A stretch of DNA of 64,000 nucleotides from Desulfobacteraceae bacterium (GCA_014237395.1 JABZFP010000044.1:62001-126000), one strand, 5' to 3'. Positions 9,182 to 18,595 are shown, counted from the first letter of the stretch. The notes: a model not told the origin generated them from the sequence alone. Made by a program: numbers and translations.

Positions 9182-11344
9182 ATGCAACCAAATTTCAATG
9201 TCTGGCGAGATCAGAACGGTGTTCCCCATGTAGAGGCACCCGATGAGGGCGGCATGTACCAGGGCCAGGGCTATGTGCATGCCCGCGACCGCGGCATGCA
9301 GCTCCTGCTCATGCGGATTCTGGGGCAGGGGCGTGCTTCCGAATTCCTGGAGGCCAGTGACGAGATGCTGGCCGTGGATACCTTTTTTCGCCGGATGAAC
9401 TGGCGGGGAGGCGCCCAAGATTTGATCGACGCCTTGCGTTCCGATGATCGCCGCAACCTGGACGCCTATTGCGATGGGATCAACCTTGGGTTGCAGCGAA
9501 AATCACCGTGGGAATTCCGCCTGCTGGGATATCGTCCGGAGCCCTGGCGGCCGGAGGATACGATTCTCATGGCGCGCATGGTGGGCTACCTGACACTGGC
9601 CCAGTCCCAGACCGAAGTGGAGCGGCTTTGCGTGGAAATGGTGCAGGCCGGCGTGCCGCTGGACAAGTTGGAAGAACTGTTTCCGGGCAATTTGGAGGGA
9701 CTGGATGTCGACCTGCTGAAACAGGTGACATTGGGCGAACGGATCGTACCTCCGGAAGTGCTGTGGTCTATTGCCGCGCCGCGCATGATGGCCTCCAACA
9801 ACTGGGTGGTGTCGGGTCGCAAGACGGCCAGCGGCAAGCCCATTCTGGCCAACGATCCCCACCTGGAAGTCAACCGGCTGCCGAATGTCTGGTGTGAACT
9901 GGTTTTGGCCGGAGGGGGGCGCACGCTCATGGGAGGATCCATGCCGGGACTTCCAGGTCTGCTGGGGGGAAGAAGCCCGGATATCGCTTGGGGTGTGACC
10001 TACGCTTTTGCAGATGCCGCGGACAGCTGGATCGAACACTGCCGTGACGGGTGTTGTTACCGTGAAAATGAAGATAACTGGCAACCCTTCCAGGTTCGGC
10101 GGGAAATCATCCAGCGCAAGAAAAAACCGCCGGTCGAGGCGGTATTTTATGAAAACGAGCATGGTGTTTTGGACGGCGATCCCAACCAAGAGGGCTATTA
10201 TTTGGCAACGCGCTGGGCACCGGGGAATGGGGGGACTGGCGCGCTGGAGGGGATCTTCGAAATCGGCAAGGCATCGACGGTAGTAGACGGTATGGCAGCC
10301 ATGGGGAAGATTGAAAGCGCTTTGAATTATGTTTTCGCAGATCGCCACGGTGACATCGGCTACCAGATGACCGGCCTGGTTCCCCGCCGCCGCGCGGGTG
10401 CTACAGGCTTTGTTCCCCTGCCGGGGTGGGTGGCGGAAAATGACTGGCAGGGATTTCTGACCATCGAGGAGATGCCCCGGGCTATAAATCCCGAAGAAGG
10501 GTTCATCGTCACCGCCAACAACGATCTCAATGCCCTGGGCACGGCCAGTCCCATCAATATTCCGATGGGGGCCTACCGGGCCGAGCGCATTCGGGATTTA
10601 CTGCAAGAAGAGAAAAAATTCACCGTCGATGACATGACGACGATGCATTTCGACCTCTATTCCCTCCAGGCGGAACGGTTCATGGCGCTTCTGGAACCGC
10701 TCCTGCCGGAAACGCCCCAGGCGGAATTGCTCAACACCTGGGATCGCTGCTATGACGCGACATCCAAGGGCGCTTTCCTGTTCGAGCGGTTTTACCAGGA
10801 ACTCTACCGGGAAGTCTTCGGCCGAAATGGGATGGGTGAAAAGGTGATTGATTTTCTGGCCGCCCGGACCGGGGTCTTTATCGATTTCTATGAAAATTTT
10901 GACCGGATTCTGCTCGCATCACAATCGGCATGGTTCGGTGGCCAGACCCGTGATGCGCTGTATCGCAAGGCGGCCGAACGAGCTCTGGCGGTGGAACCCC
11001 GGGAATGGGCGCAGGATCGCCAGATTACGATGGCGCACATCCTGCTGGGTGGCAAACTGCCCGGGTTCGCCGGCTTTGATCGAGGGCCCCTGGCCGGCAT
11101 CGGCAGCCGGGCCACCATCCATCAGGGCCAGATATACGAAAGCGGGGGCCGGGTGACGACCTTCATGCCATCCTTCCGGTGGGTGACGGATATGGCCGAT
11201 ACCTTTTTATGCTCCAACCTGGCGGGCGGGCCCTCGGACCGGCGGTTTTCAAAATGGTATGTATCCGATCTGGCCAACTGGCAGGCCGGTCGCTACAAGA
11301 CGGTGTCGCCGGACCGCGATCAAGAGCGATTGCCTTTTCCCTGA
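9182..11344 (+). CDS. Penicillin acylase family (S45) amidohydrolase without signal peptide
   Basis: A 720-residue protein of the N-terminal-nucleophile S45 family. The N-terminal part (HARDRGMQLLLMRILGQGRASE) matches the acylase alpha chain. The motif MASNNWVVSG places the expected autocleavage site before Ser205, which would become the N-terminal nucleophile of the beta chain. ANDPHLEV and PGLPGLLGG follow, the latter differing from the common PGxPGxxxG form. Known members cleave amide bonds in penicillin G, cephalosporins or acyl-homoserine lactones after export to the periplasm. This one starts MQPNFNVWRDQNG with no signal sequence, so a cytoplasmic or unusual location is likely. GAGGA lies eight bases before the ATG. 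Confidence 0.88.
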   Translation: MQPNFNVWRDQNGVPHVEAPDEGGMYQGQGYVHARDRGMQLLLMRILGQGRASEFLEASDEMLAVDTFFRRMNWRGGAQDLIDALRSDDRRNLDAYCDGINLGLQRKSPWEFRLLGYRPEPWRPEDTILMARMVGYLTLAQSQTEVERLCVEMVQAGVPLDKLEELFPGNLEGLDVDLLKQVTLGERIVPPEVLWSIAAPRMMASNNWVVSGRKTASGKPILANDPHLEVNRLPNVWCELVLAGGGRTLMGGSMPGLPGLLGGRSPDIAWGVTYAFADAADSWIEHCRDGCCYRENEDNWQPFQVRREIIQRKKKPPVEAVFYENEHGVLDGDPNQEGYYLATRWAPGNGGTGALEGIFEIGKASTVVDGMAAMGKIESALNYVFADRHGDIGYQMTGLVPRRRAGATGFVPLPGWVAENDWQGFLTIEEMPRAINPEEGFIVTANNDLNALGTASPINIPMGAYRAERIRDLLQEEKKFTVDDMTTMHFDLYSLQAERFMALLEPLLPETPQAELLNTWDRCYDATSKGAFLFERFYQELYREVFGRNGMGEKVIDFLAARTGVFIDFYENFDRILLASQSAWFGGQTRDALYRKAAERALAVEPREWAQDRQITMAHILLGGKLPGFAGFDRGPLAGIGSRATIHQGQIYESGGRVTTFMPSFRWVTDMADTFLCSNLAGGPSDRRFSKWYVSDLANWQAGRYKTVSPDRDQERLPFP

Positions 11345-11402
11345 TGGCGGGCAGAACAGACATGATTCGGAAATCCCGTCCAAGGCCCGGGACGCATTGG
11401 CC

Positions 11403-12068
11403 ATGAAACGATCCGCCATTGCGGCCTTTTTCGATTTTGACCAGACCCTGATCGAAGTGGAGAGCGGTCACATGGGCATCCGCATGCTCCGGGAGCGGGG
11501 GATGCTGCCCCTGGGGTATTTCCTGAAGGTTTGGTCCGCCAATGTTCTCTACCAGTGGCAGTGGCTGTCGGAGGCCGGCATGGCGCGGATCCTGCTGACC
11601 TATTACCGTCACCGCCGCCTATCGGATTTTGAAGCCACCGCCGAAGATTTTTATCTGACCTACCTCAAGCCGCATCTGGCGCCGCGCATTCTGGACCGGC
11701 TCGAAGAACACCGCCGGGCCGGGCATTTGCTGGTGCTGATATCGGGTTCGGTCCGTTACATGCTCGAACCGGTCGTCCGTGACCTTGGTTTGGACCGGTT
11801 ATTCTGCACGGAGTTGGAGGAAGACACCGACGGGTTGCTGACGGGGCGCTCCCGGGGGGCGATCTGTGTGGATCGCGCGAAGCAGGCGTGTGCCAATCAA
11901 TTTGCGCAGGAGGCCGGTGTCGATTTAGACGCCTCCTTCGCTTACGGCAACCATCCGGCCGATTTGCCCATGCTGGAAGCGGTGGGGCACCCGCATGTGG
12001 TGGCGCCCACCCGGGCGCTGGCCCGTATTGCCGCCCGGCGGTCCTGGCCCGTGCTTTCATTTCGGTGA
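11403..12068 (+). CDS. HAD-superfamily IB phosphatase (SerB/PGP-like)
   Basis: A 221-residue HAD phosphatase. Motif I is FFDFDQTLIE with the nucleophile and acid aspartates, motif II is VLISGS, and motif III and IV sequence is found in DRAKQACANQ and YGNHPADLPMLEAVG. The IB subclass includes phosphoserine phosphatase and phosphatidylglycerophosphatase-like enzymes, and the length and the GHMGIRML cap fit that class, but the substrate cannot be read from the motifs. In motif IV the usual GDSxxD is replaced by GNHPAD, which keeps one Asp only and is a variant seen in this subgroup. The start at ATG 11403 lies 58 bases after the acylase stop, so the two genes may be cotranscribed. Confidence 0.83.
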   Translation: MKRSAIAAFFDFDQTLIEVESGHMGIRMLRERGMLPLGYFLKVWSANVLYQWQWLSEAGMARILLTYYRHRRLSDFEATAEDFYLTYLKPHLAPRILDRLEEHRRAGHLLVLISGSVRYMLEPVVRDLGLDRLFCTELEEDTDGLLTGRSRGAICVDRAKQACANQFAQEAGVDLDASFAYGNHPADLPMLEAVGHPHVVAPTRALARIAARRSWPVLSFR

Positions 12069-12109
12069 ACCGTTTTTCCATAAGATTAATCACTATCGAA
12101 GGAGGTCGT

Positions 12110-12535
12110 ATGAAACCCATTTGCGTGCGGATTTTTTCAGTGGCGATGCTTTTGATCCTGGCGGCCTGCGGCGGCGACAAATATGCGGATGCCCGGGACA
12201 TCATGAAGGACCACGCCCAGGTGATGGAAGCCTATATCACCGGTCTTGAAAATGCCACCACCGCTGAAGACTGTGCGGCCGCGATCGATGCCTATTCGGC
12301 CGGTATGGAGGATTTGATTCCCCGTCTAAAGGCGTTTCGTGAAAAATACCCGGAACTGATGAAAGAGGGCGGCGGCGAAACACCGGCGGAAGTGGAAAAA
12401 GAGGCCGAACGACTGGAAGAACTCTCCGCCCGCATGCCGGCCGCCACCATGAACATGATGAAGTACATGACGGACCCCCAGGTCCAGGCCGCCATGCAGC
12501 GGATGAGCCAGGCCATGGAAAAGATGGGCAATTGA
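12110..12535 (+). CDS. Small lipoprotein of unknown function
   Basis: A 141-residue protein that starts at ATG 12110, five bases after a perfect GGAGG. The signal segment ends in LILAACGGD, a lipobox with Cys20 as the lipidated residue, so the mature protein is anchored to a membrane facing the periplasm. The mature part is almost wholly helical and acidic with Met-rich helices near the C-terminus (MNMMKYM, MQRMSQAMEKMG). I do not recognise a family. It follows the HAD gene by 41 bases. A strong inverted repeat lies just downstream. Confidence 0.75.
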   Translation: MKPICVRIFSVAMLLILAACGGDKYADARDIMKDHAQVMEAYITGLENATTAEDCAAAIDAYSAGMEDLIPRLKAFREKYPELMKEGGGETPAEVEKEAERLEELSARMPAATMNMMKYMTDPQVQAAMQRMSQAMEKMGN

Positions 12536-12560
12536 CAGACCCTGTCACCGTTTTTGTGGT

Positions 12561-12600
12561 ATCGAGGCCAACGACCATATGGGGGTTGGCCTCGATCGTT
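12561..12600 (+). terminator. Perfect 12-bp inverted repeat, probable terminator
   Basis: ATCGAGGCCAAC at 12561-12572 is exactly mirrored by GTTGGCCTCGAT at 12585-12596 with a 12-base loop. It lies 25 bases after the lipoprotein stop and is followed by only a short T-run (CGTTT), so it is either a weak intrinsic terminator or an RNA 3'-end stabiliser. It sits between genes that converge (lipoprotein plus strand, kinase minus strand). Confidence 0.55.
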
Positions 12601-12765
12601 TCAGCGCTTTCGAAGTTTTGCATAACGGCCAAAGTCCAAGACATCGATGACCCGAGTCTAAGGGTAAAAAGACAGATCGAACGAATCGTGCGTTGTATAG
12701 ACAAACCATTGCCGGAGGGCCGCCCCTCCTGAGAATACCATTTCGCCTAGCGTGAAGTTGTCACA

Positions 12766-14706
12766 TCAAAACTTGGGCAGGTGCAGGGTAATGGTGCAGC
12801 CCGGGCCGGCGTTGTTGGCGGCCGTGACGCTGCCTCCCATGGCCTGCATGAACTTCTTGACTAGGGACAGGCCAATGCCGGTGCCACCGGTGGTTCGGGT
12901 GAGGGCATCCTCCACCCGGTAGAAATCATCGAAGACTTTTTTGAGGGCGTGGCGGGGGATGCCGGGTCCGGTGTCCGCAACCGTGACGTCAACGTGATGG
13001 TCATGCTTCGTGACGTCAATTGTGATGTGGCGGATGGCTGACTGCCGGCCGAATTTGATGCTGTTCTCGATCAAATTGATCAGGATCTGCACCATCACTT
13101 CGCGGTCATAAACGAATTCGATTCCCTTCGAAGGCGCCATCGTCAGCGTGAAGTCTTCCTGGCGCACCTTTTCCGTCATGACCGCTTGCACCTCGTCCAG
13201 CACATCCTGGAAGTCGCCCTTGCACATGTCAAAATGCCGCTGCTTTTTCTCCAGGCGCGACAATTCCAGCACGTTATTGATCAGCCGTGACAAGCGCGCA
13301 CTTTCGGATCCCACGACACGGAGATAATCCTGTTCCCGAGCGGTATCCCGCGCAATGCCCTGCTCCAGCATTTCAATGTACATGCGGATGTTGGTGAGGG
13401 GGGTCTTCAGTTCGTGCGTTACCGAAGAGACAAACCGGCCACGGCGTTCGGAGAGATCCACCATGGCGTGAGCGCTGCGGTAGATGGCCCCGAGGCCCAG
13501 CAGAAAGACGGCGACAAGGATCGCCACCATGATGTTAAGGGTCTGCCGTGAGGCGGCCGGTGGTATTTTTTCACTCGTCAATCGGGCTTGAAGGAAATTG
13601 AACGGTGCCGGGAAACTGCGGTCGAGCGCAAACTTGGCCTGGTGAACGTTGGCACCGGTCTGGTTGATGGTGGCGGGGTGATCCATGTCATTGACTTCCA
13701 GACGCAGCTGGGCAAAGCGGGACATGGGCTGGGTGGCAAAATAGGAGCCCGCCAAATAGGTGAGAAAGGCGTTGACCTTCAGGATGAAGCCCTGCCGATA
13801 AATGCGCTCGTCGATAACGATGCGCCGAAAGATGAAGATTCGGTCGGCATCGATGAACACCGACTGCAGCGGCGCGACTTCGACCTGAAAACGGGATGGC
13901 GGCATTTCAGCCGCGGCAGCCCCATCTGTTTCCCGTAAAATCGAGCTTTCGCCCAAGGAGGACCTGGCCGGCACCGATGCGGCAGGGCGGTTTTGATAAG
14001 ATGGCGCTTCAAGGTTCTGGGTGATGTCGCCGGAGGCGGTCAGGGAATCGTTTTGCCCTGTCTTATTTTCGTCCTGACGTGCCACGTTCAATGCTTGTTG
14101 GGCCGATATTTCCTCGGTGCGCTGGGGTTTGCGCCCTAAGTAGTCGTCCGGCGCGCGCTTCCGGCTCAGATCGAGAAATTTTCCGGCGAAAGCACTTTTT
14201 TCCTCCGCCTCTTTCGGCAATTCCGCTTTTTTCCAGACAGGCGTTACGGTTGGGGTCGTTGGGCGGGCCATCGGAATGGCGGCTTTTTTGCGGTTGAACT
14301 GGCGGTTGATGGCGTCCAGTTGTTGAACGATCTTTTGCACCCCCGGAGGGATATTTTGGGCGTCCGCCACGATAGGCGCTTGAAAGGTGCCATCCGGATT
14401 GTTTTGAAGATAGCCTAGTATATAAGGCGCCTCAGGCGGTGCTGCCAAGGAAGAAATTCTCTGGGCGCCGCCCTGATCGGCAGGCAGCGTTTCGGTGTGG
14501 TGATACGCATCCACCGGGCGGTTTTCTTCAATTTCCACCCGGCCGGCCAGTTCCGATTCAATGGTATCGAAAAGCGTCTCGGCAAAAAACCGCATGCGTG
14601 CGGTCTCTTCCTGGGCAATACCCTGATAGGTCCGCAAAACCACATAGCCCATGGGAAGGGCGGTCGCCAGGGCAAACAGCACGATGAGCAGTTTCAGGTG
14701 CTTCAT
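12766..14706 (-). CDS. Sensor histidine kinase with large periplasmic domain
   Basis: A 646-residue kinase. One membrane span near residues 4-24 and a second near 395-415 (NIMVAILVAVFLLGLGAI) bracket an unusually large periplasmic region of about 370 residues. Part of that region is rich in Pro, Ala and Lys, suggesting a flexible linker. The cytoplasmic part has a HisKA H-box SSVTHELKTPLTNIRMYIEM, an N-box NLIENSIKFG, and G-boxes DTGPGIP and GGTGIGLSL. It pairs with the response regulator that ends three bases upstream, and the two are surely cotranscribed. I cannot identify the signal from sequence. Confidence 0.93.
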   Translation of the reverse strand: MKHLKLLIVLFALATALPMGYVVLRTYQGIAQEETARMRFFAETLFDTIESELAGRVEIEENRPVDAYHHTETLPADQGGAQRISSLAAPPEAPYILGYLQNNPDGTFQAPIVADAQNIPPGVQKIVQQLDAINRQFNRKKAAIPMARPTTPTVTPVWKKAELPKEAEEKSAFAGKFLDLSRKRAPDDYLGRKPQRTEEISAQQALNVARQDENKTGQNDSLTASGDITQNLEAPSYQNRPAASVPARSSLGESSILRETDGAAAAEMPPSRFQVEVAPLQSVFIDADRIFIFRRIVIDERIYRQGFILKVNAFLTYLAGSYFATQPMSRFAQLRLEVNDMDHPATINQTGANVHQAKFALDRSFPAPFNFLQARLTSEKIPPAASRQTLNIMVAILVAVFLLGLGAIYRSAHAMVDLSERRGRFVSSVTHELKTPLTNIRMYIEMLEQGIARDTAREQDYLRVVGSESARLSRLINNVLELSRLEKKQRHFDMCKGDFQDVLDEVQAVMTEKVRQEDFTLTMAPSKGIEFVYDREVMVQILINLIENSIKFGRQSAIRHITIDVTKHDHHVDVTVADTGPGIPRHALKKVFDDFYRVEDALTRTTGGTGIGLSLVKKFMQAMGGSVTAANNAGPGCTITLHLPKF

Positions 14707-14709
14707 GGC

Positions 14710-15408
14710 TTATCCGTCTTTCTCAAGGCGATAGCCTTCACCCCGCACGGTTTGGATAAACGGACGATCTCCGATCAGCTGGGCGATCTTCTTGCGCAGT
14801 TTGAGCATGTGAATGTCGACCGTGCGTGTTTCGATGTCGGCATCGGCATAATGCCAGACGTCCGTCAGGAGTTCTTTTTTCGAAACGATGCGATCCTGAT
14901 GATGGTGCAGGTAGGCGATGATGTCCATTTCCCGGCGGGTCAGGGAGGTGATCGTTTCGCCGGATGCGGCTTCGAGGGTTTTCCCCCGGAAGTGAATGCC
15001 GCGGTGGCGGATGTCCGCCTGGCCCGCGAGCTTGCCGGCCCGCCGCAGGAGGGCTTCCACACGGACCAGCAGTTCCCGCAGGGAAAACGGTTTGCTGACA
15101 TAGTCATCCGCACCGGCCTGGAATCCGGTAACAACGTCATCTTCGGCGCCCTTGGCGGTCAGCATGAGAATCCCCTGGGCCGGTTTGTGCTCTCGGATAC
15201 GGCGGCAGATGGAAAACCCGTCCAGGGAGGGCAGCATGACGTCCAGAATAACCAGGTCAAAGGCTTCATCGAGGGCGGTTTGCAAACCGTCACGCCCATC
15301 CGCGGCACCCTCCACATCATAGCCGTTGAAAACCAGGACATCCAAAAGGCCGTTCAGGATGGCCGGGTCGTCTTCCACGACGAGGATGCGTGCTTTGGCA
15401 GGCGGCAT
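14710..15408 (-). CDS. OmpR/PhoB-type response regulator
   Basis: A 232-residue regulator that pairs with the kinase just downstream. The receiver domain spans about residues 7-120: VVEDD for the acidic pocket, Asp56 in VILDVMLPSLDG as the phosphorylation site, MLTAKG, and the conserved Lys in VSKPFSLREL. A winged-helix DNA-binding domain fills residues 135-230, with LTRREMDIIAYL and DIHMLKLRKKI, and ends with VRGEGYRL. The gene starts a two-gene minus-strand operon that diverges from the VWA gene at 15613. The region between contains a run of AT-rich sequence that could hold promoters for both. Confidence 0.95.
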   Translation of the reverse strand: MPPAKARILVVEDDPAILNGLLDVLVFNGYDVEGAADGRDGLQTALDEAFDLVILDVMLPSLDGFSICRRIREHKPAQGILMLTAKGAEDDVVTGFQAGADDYVSKPFSLRELLVRVEALLRRAGKLAGQADIRHRGIHFRGKTLEAASGETITSLTRREMDIIAYLHHHQDRIVSKKELLTDVWHYADADIETRTVDIHMLKLRKKIAQLIGDRPFIQTVRGEGYRLEKDG

Positions 15409-15612
15409 GGCGGTTCGCTTCTCCTGTGGGTTGGGGTTCTATCCATGACGGTTACCGCCAATCTATATCATCGGTTTAAAATTACAAAGCAAAACTTATG
15501 TAAAAAGTTCCCCTGTTTCTTTTGCACTTCTTTGAATTGTCTTCCGGAGAGGGGTTGTTAGGATGGCAGCCATCGTGAAGATTGCCATTCACCAATGCAA
15601 AGGAGGTTTGCC

Positions 15613-17031
15613 ATGAAAAAAATCAATCGCCGTACCCTGCTGCTGGTCGTGGGGCTGATCCTTGTGACCGGTGTGGCCATGGGCATTACCGGTCATGAGC
15701 CGTCCGGTGCAACAATCGATATGGTGGGCAATGCCAACGGCACCCTTGCCGTGAACGCGCACCTGGTCCAGCACAAGGTGCTTCTCAATTCGGATGGCCT
15801 CGCCACCCTGGCGTTGACCCTCCGGGCGCCGGAGAACGATCTGGCCGGCAACGCTCCGTCACCAGGGGTGGATCTGGTGGTGGTCCTGGATCGCAGCGGC
15901 TCCATGAACGGGCGGAAGATCGATGATGCGCGCCGGGCCGTGCAAAGGCTGATCGAAGCGTTGTCACCGAAGGATCGGCTGGGCATCGTTACCTATAGCA
16001 ATGCGCCTCAGACGCTGAGTGACCTGCTGCCCATGACGGACAACCACCGTCGTGAGCTGTCCGCAATGATCGCACGTGTGCACCCGGGCGGCGGCACCAA
16101 CCTCGGCGGGGGACTTGAAGCCGGTCTGGCGCTCTTCGCGGCCCGCCCCATGGAGGATCACCATCGCAAACTGCTGCTGATTTCGGACGGGCTGGCCAAT
16201 CATGGCGTCACCGATCCCCACGCGCTTGGACGCATGGCCGCCGCCGGCCTTTCCAAGGATTGGGTGGTGAGTTCGGTTGGCGTGGGCAACGATTTCAACG
16301 AACACCTCATGACCACCCTGGCCGACTACGGCGGCGGCACCTACACTTACATGGAAGATCCGGCGGCCTTTGCCGCGGTGTTTCAGCAGGAATATCGCCA
16401 TGCGGCGGCCACGGCCGCTTCCGGGATGGCGGTCAGCGTCCCTTTAAACAATGGGATTCAACTGATCGATGCCGGCGGGTACCCGATCGAGACCCGGGAC
16501 GGCAGGGCTTCCTTTAACCCGGGCGGTTTGCGTTTCGGTCAGACCCGTACGCTCTATCTCACCTTTAAAATTCCGACCAAAACGCCGGGCGATGTGGTTA
16601 TCAAGGACCTGCAGATAGGGTTCCGCAGCAGCGAAGGCCGGGTTACGACCACGTTGGCGGAAACCTTTGCCGTTGCCTGTGTGGAAAACCCGGATGACGT
16701 CATGGCGTCTATCCGGAAAGACAGCTGGGCCGCCAAAGTCATACAGGAGGACTTCGGCCGCCTCAAGGCCGCCGTGGCGGACGCCCTCCGCGAGGGGGAT
16801 GAGCAGCAGGCCCTGCAGCACATCGAAACCTACCGGCAGGAAAAGGCGGCGGTCAACCAGGTGGTGGCCTCGCCCCAGGTATCCGAAAATCTTCAGAAGG
16901 ATGTGGAAGCGTTGGGAGGCGTCGTTCGGGATACCTTTGCCGGCCGTCCGGAAGCCGTGATGTCGAAACAGAAGAAAAACGCCAAGACATTGCAATATGA
17001 GTCCTACCGGGATCGGCGGGATAAAAAATAG
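15613..17031 (+). CDS. Exported VWA-domain protein
   Basis: A 472-residue protein with one N-terminal membrane or signal segment (residues 9-24, LLLVVGLILVTGVAMG). A VWA domain spans about residues 85-270. Its MIDAS metal site is VVLDRSGSMNG (Asp93, Ser95, Ser97), with GGGTNLGGGLEAGL and LLISDGLAN completing it. A beta-rich domain and a charged helical tail follow. Such domains bind protein partners through a divalent metal. AGGAGGT lies six bases before the start. The PspA-like gene follows after 29 bases, and the membrane gene after it overlaps that one, so the trio looks like one operon acting at the envelope. Confidence 0.9.
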   Translation: MKKINRRTLLLVVGLILVTGVAMGITGHEPSGATIDMVGNANGTLAVNAHLVQHKVLLNSDGLATLALTLRAPENDLAGNAPSPGVDLVVVLDRSGSMNGRKIDDARRAVQRLIEALSPKDRLGIVTYSNAPQTLSDLLPMTDNHRRELSAMIARVHPGGGTNLGGGLEAGLALFAARPMEDHHRKLLLISDGLANHGVTDPHALGRMAAAGLSKDWVVSSVGVGNDFNEHLMTTLADYGGGTYTYMEDPAAFAAVFQQEYRHAAATAASGMAVSVPLNNGIQLIDAGGYPIETRDGRASFNPGGLRFGQTRTLYLTFKIPTKTPGDVVIKDLQIGFRSSEGRVTTTLAETFAVACVENPDDVMASIRKDSWAAKVIQEDFGRLKAAVADALREGDEQQALQHIETYRQEKAAVNQVVASPQVSENLQKDVEALGGVVRDTFAGRPEAVMSKQKKNAKTLQYESYRDRRDKK

Positions 17032-17060
17032 CCGCTGACATTCGAATAAAGGAGGTCTCG

Positions 17061-17621
17061 ATGGGCATCATGGCGCGGGTCATTCGGTTATGCAAAGCCG
17101 ATCTGCACGGAGTGATGGATCAACTAGAGGACAAAGACCTGCTGCTGAAGCAGCACCTGCGCGAAATGCAGGCGGCCATGGCCGGGCGGCAGGTCCGCAT
17201 CGATCAGCTCGAAGAAGCGCTGCGGAACGGGCAGCGGGACCGGGCGATGCATGCCAAGCAGTTGCAAGCCCTGGAAGAAGATCTGGACCTGGCCGTTGCC
17301 CGGGGAAAGGATGATATCGCCCGTATGCTGATTCGCAAGATTATCCCCATGCGCAAGCGTGTCGCTTGCATGACCCAACGCTTGGAAGAAATGACCGGCC
17401 AAGTGGATGAGGAACGGGACCGATTAGGCGTTCAGCGATTGGCGTATGACGATACCCGTCAACGGGTGGCGGCCGTCCGGGAGCGTGCCCGCAACGCTGA
17501 GGCTATGGCGGATATGGGGCCGATCGGCATGCGTTCGCCTCAATTGGCGCCCAGTGAGGAGGAAATCGAATGGGAGCTTATGCAGCGGAAGGAAGCCGCA
17601 AGTTCCGGGAGGACAGCATGA
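17061..17621 (+). CDS. PspA/IM30-family coiled-coil protein
   Basis: A 186-residue protein, shorter than E. coli PspA (222). The N-terminal helix MGIMARVIRLCKADLHGVMD is amphipathic and fits the membrane-binding helix of PspA/IM30. It is followed by QLEDKDLLLKQHLREMQ, which matches the conserved PspA DPEKMIRQ-type region, and long charged heptads up to about residue 145. PspA proteins form helical rods (ESCRT-III-like) that protect the cytoplasmic membrane. AGGAGGT lies eight bases before the start. The gene ends ATGA, overlapping the next gene, so the products are probably made in step. Confidence 0.82.
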   Translation: MGIMARVIRLCKADLHGVMDQLEDKDLLLKQHLREMQAAMAGRQVRIDQLEEALRNGQRDRAMHAKQLQALEEDLDLAVARGKDDIARMLIRKIIPMRKRVACMTQRLEEMTGQVDEERDRLGVQRLAYDDTRQRVAAVRERARNAEAMADMGPIGMRSPQLAPSEEEIEWELMQRKEAASSGRTA

Positions 17622-18166
17622 CCACGGACCACAGACCAGTGCGGACAACCCTCATATTCGGCGGCCTGGGTGGCCTGGTCTGCTGCCTGGCGGGATGGGC
17701 CGGCGCCTGGCCATTATTCTGGCCGTGGTTTCCCTTTGGCCTTGTCTGGTGCCTGATCGCGTTCTATGCACTGGTGCTGCTGCGGTGGAGCGGCCGCAGC
17801 CTCCCGGCGGTGTTTTTCCCCCTTCTGGTGTTGGCGGGGGTCGGTGCGGCCATGCCGACGGCAGGGCTGGCTTTCGGTCTGGCCCTGGCTATTTTCAGCT
17901 GGATTCGCAGCGGCATCTGCTATCCGCGGTCGGTCGTCCAATCCCTGGTGCGGGAGGCCATCCTGTGTGGCGGCGGCGGGCTGTGCCTGATGCTGTGGAA
18001 CCTCTATACGCCAGTGTCCTGGGGGCTGGGCATTTGGTTTTTCGGTCTGCTGCAGGCCTTGTTTTTCGTCCTTTTTGAACCCGGGCGCCCGCCATCGGAG
18101 ACCCCGCCCCTGGACCCCTTCGATCAGGCGTTGCGTCGCATCGAGGAAATTCTGGACGGGAATTGA
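17618..18166 (+). CDS. Multi-pass membrane protein in VWA/PspA operon
   Basis: A 182-residue protein with five or six hydrophobic stretches and short loops, starting at ATG 17618 inside the stop of the PspA-like gene. The C-terminus (PLDPFDQALRRIEEILDGN) is charged and probably cytoplasmic. I do not recognise a family. The position, translationally coupled to a membrane-protecting PspA-like protein and next to a VWA protein, suggests a membrane partner of that pair. GGGAGGA lies in the upstream gene six bases before the start. Confidence 0.7.
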   Translation: MTTDHRPVRTTLIFGGLGGLVCCLAGWAGAWPLFWPWFPFGLVWCLIAFYALVLLRWSGRSLPAVFFPLLVLAGVGAAMPTAGLAFGLALAIFSWIRSGICYPRSVVQSLVREAILCGGGGLCLMLWNLYTPVSWGLGIWFFGLLQALFFVLFEPGRPPSETPPLDPFDQALRRIEEILDGN

Positions 18167-18292
18167 GCAAAGTGGGGACAAGGCTTGCCAGGGTGGGGTG
18201 TCGTTCGCATTTTGATCCTTGTAAACCTTGCGCCTCAAACGCGGCATGGGGCGAATGATTGCGACGACAATTGGCAAAGGAGACGCTAGTAC

Positions 18293-18595
18293 ATGGTAAC
18301 ATTACCCCTGATTCCCATGGAAGGGCCGCAGCATGGTCATGGTGGCTATACAAGGCGCGGCCTTCTGCCCCTGTTTTACATGAACGATTTTTCCCGGCTG
18401 GGGCTGCGGGTGCACCCCTGTGATGCGGCACTGAGCGTGCTGGTAAAAAACCGTTACGGGGTCATTCAAGACGAGGACGGCAGCCATGTGACCCTTGATG
18501 GGACCGCTCAGGTGCAAGCCCTGGTGCAACTGCTAAAGGGTCACGGGATCGATTGTGAAATTGCGGATGTGGCCGACCAGATCTACCAGGGGTGA
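18293..18595 (+). CDS. Hypothetical small protein
   Basis: A 100-residue protein starting at ATG 18293 with AAAGGAG ten bases upstream. It has no signal peptide and no membrane span. A His/Gly-rich start (EGPQHGHGGYTRRG) precedes a segment that looks like a small alpha/beta domain (ALSVLVKNRYGVIQDEDGSHVTLDG). I recognise no family. It stands between the VWA/PspA operon and the PNPOx gene with gaps of about 125 bases on each side. Confidence 0.5.
   Translation: MVTLPLIPMEGPQHGHGGYTRRGLLPLFYMNDFSRLGLRVHPCDAALSVLVKNRYGVIQDEDGSHVTLDGTAQVQALVQLLKGHGIDCEIADVADQIYQG

Noticed and set aside
12532..12732. 66-residue frame starting TTG inside the lipoprotein stop
   Set aside because: It reads through a 12-bp perfect hairpin and has no conserved look; more likely a 3' untranslated region.
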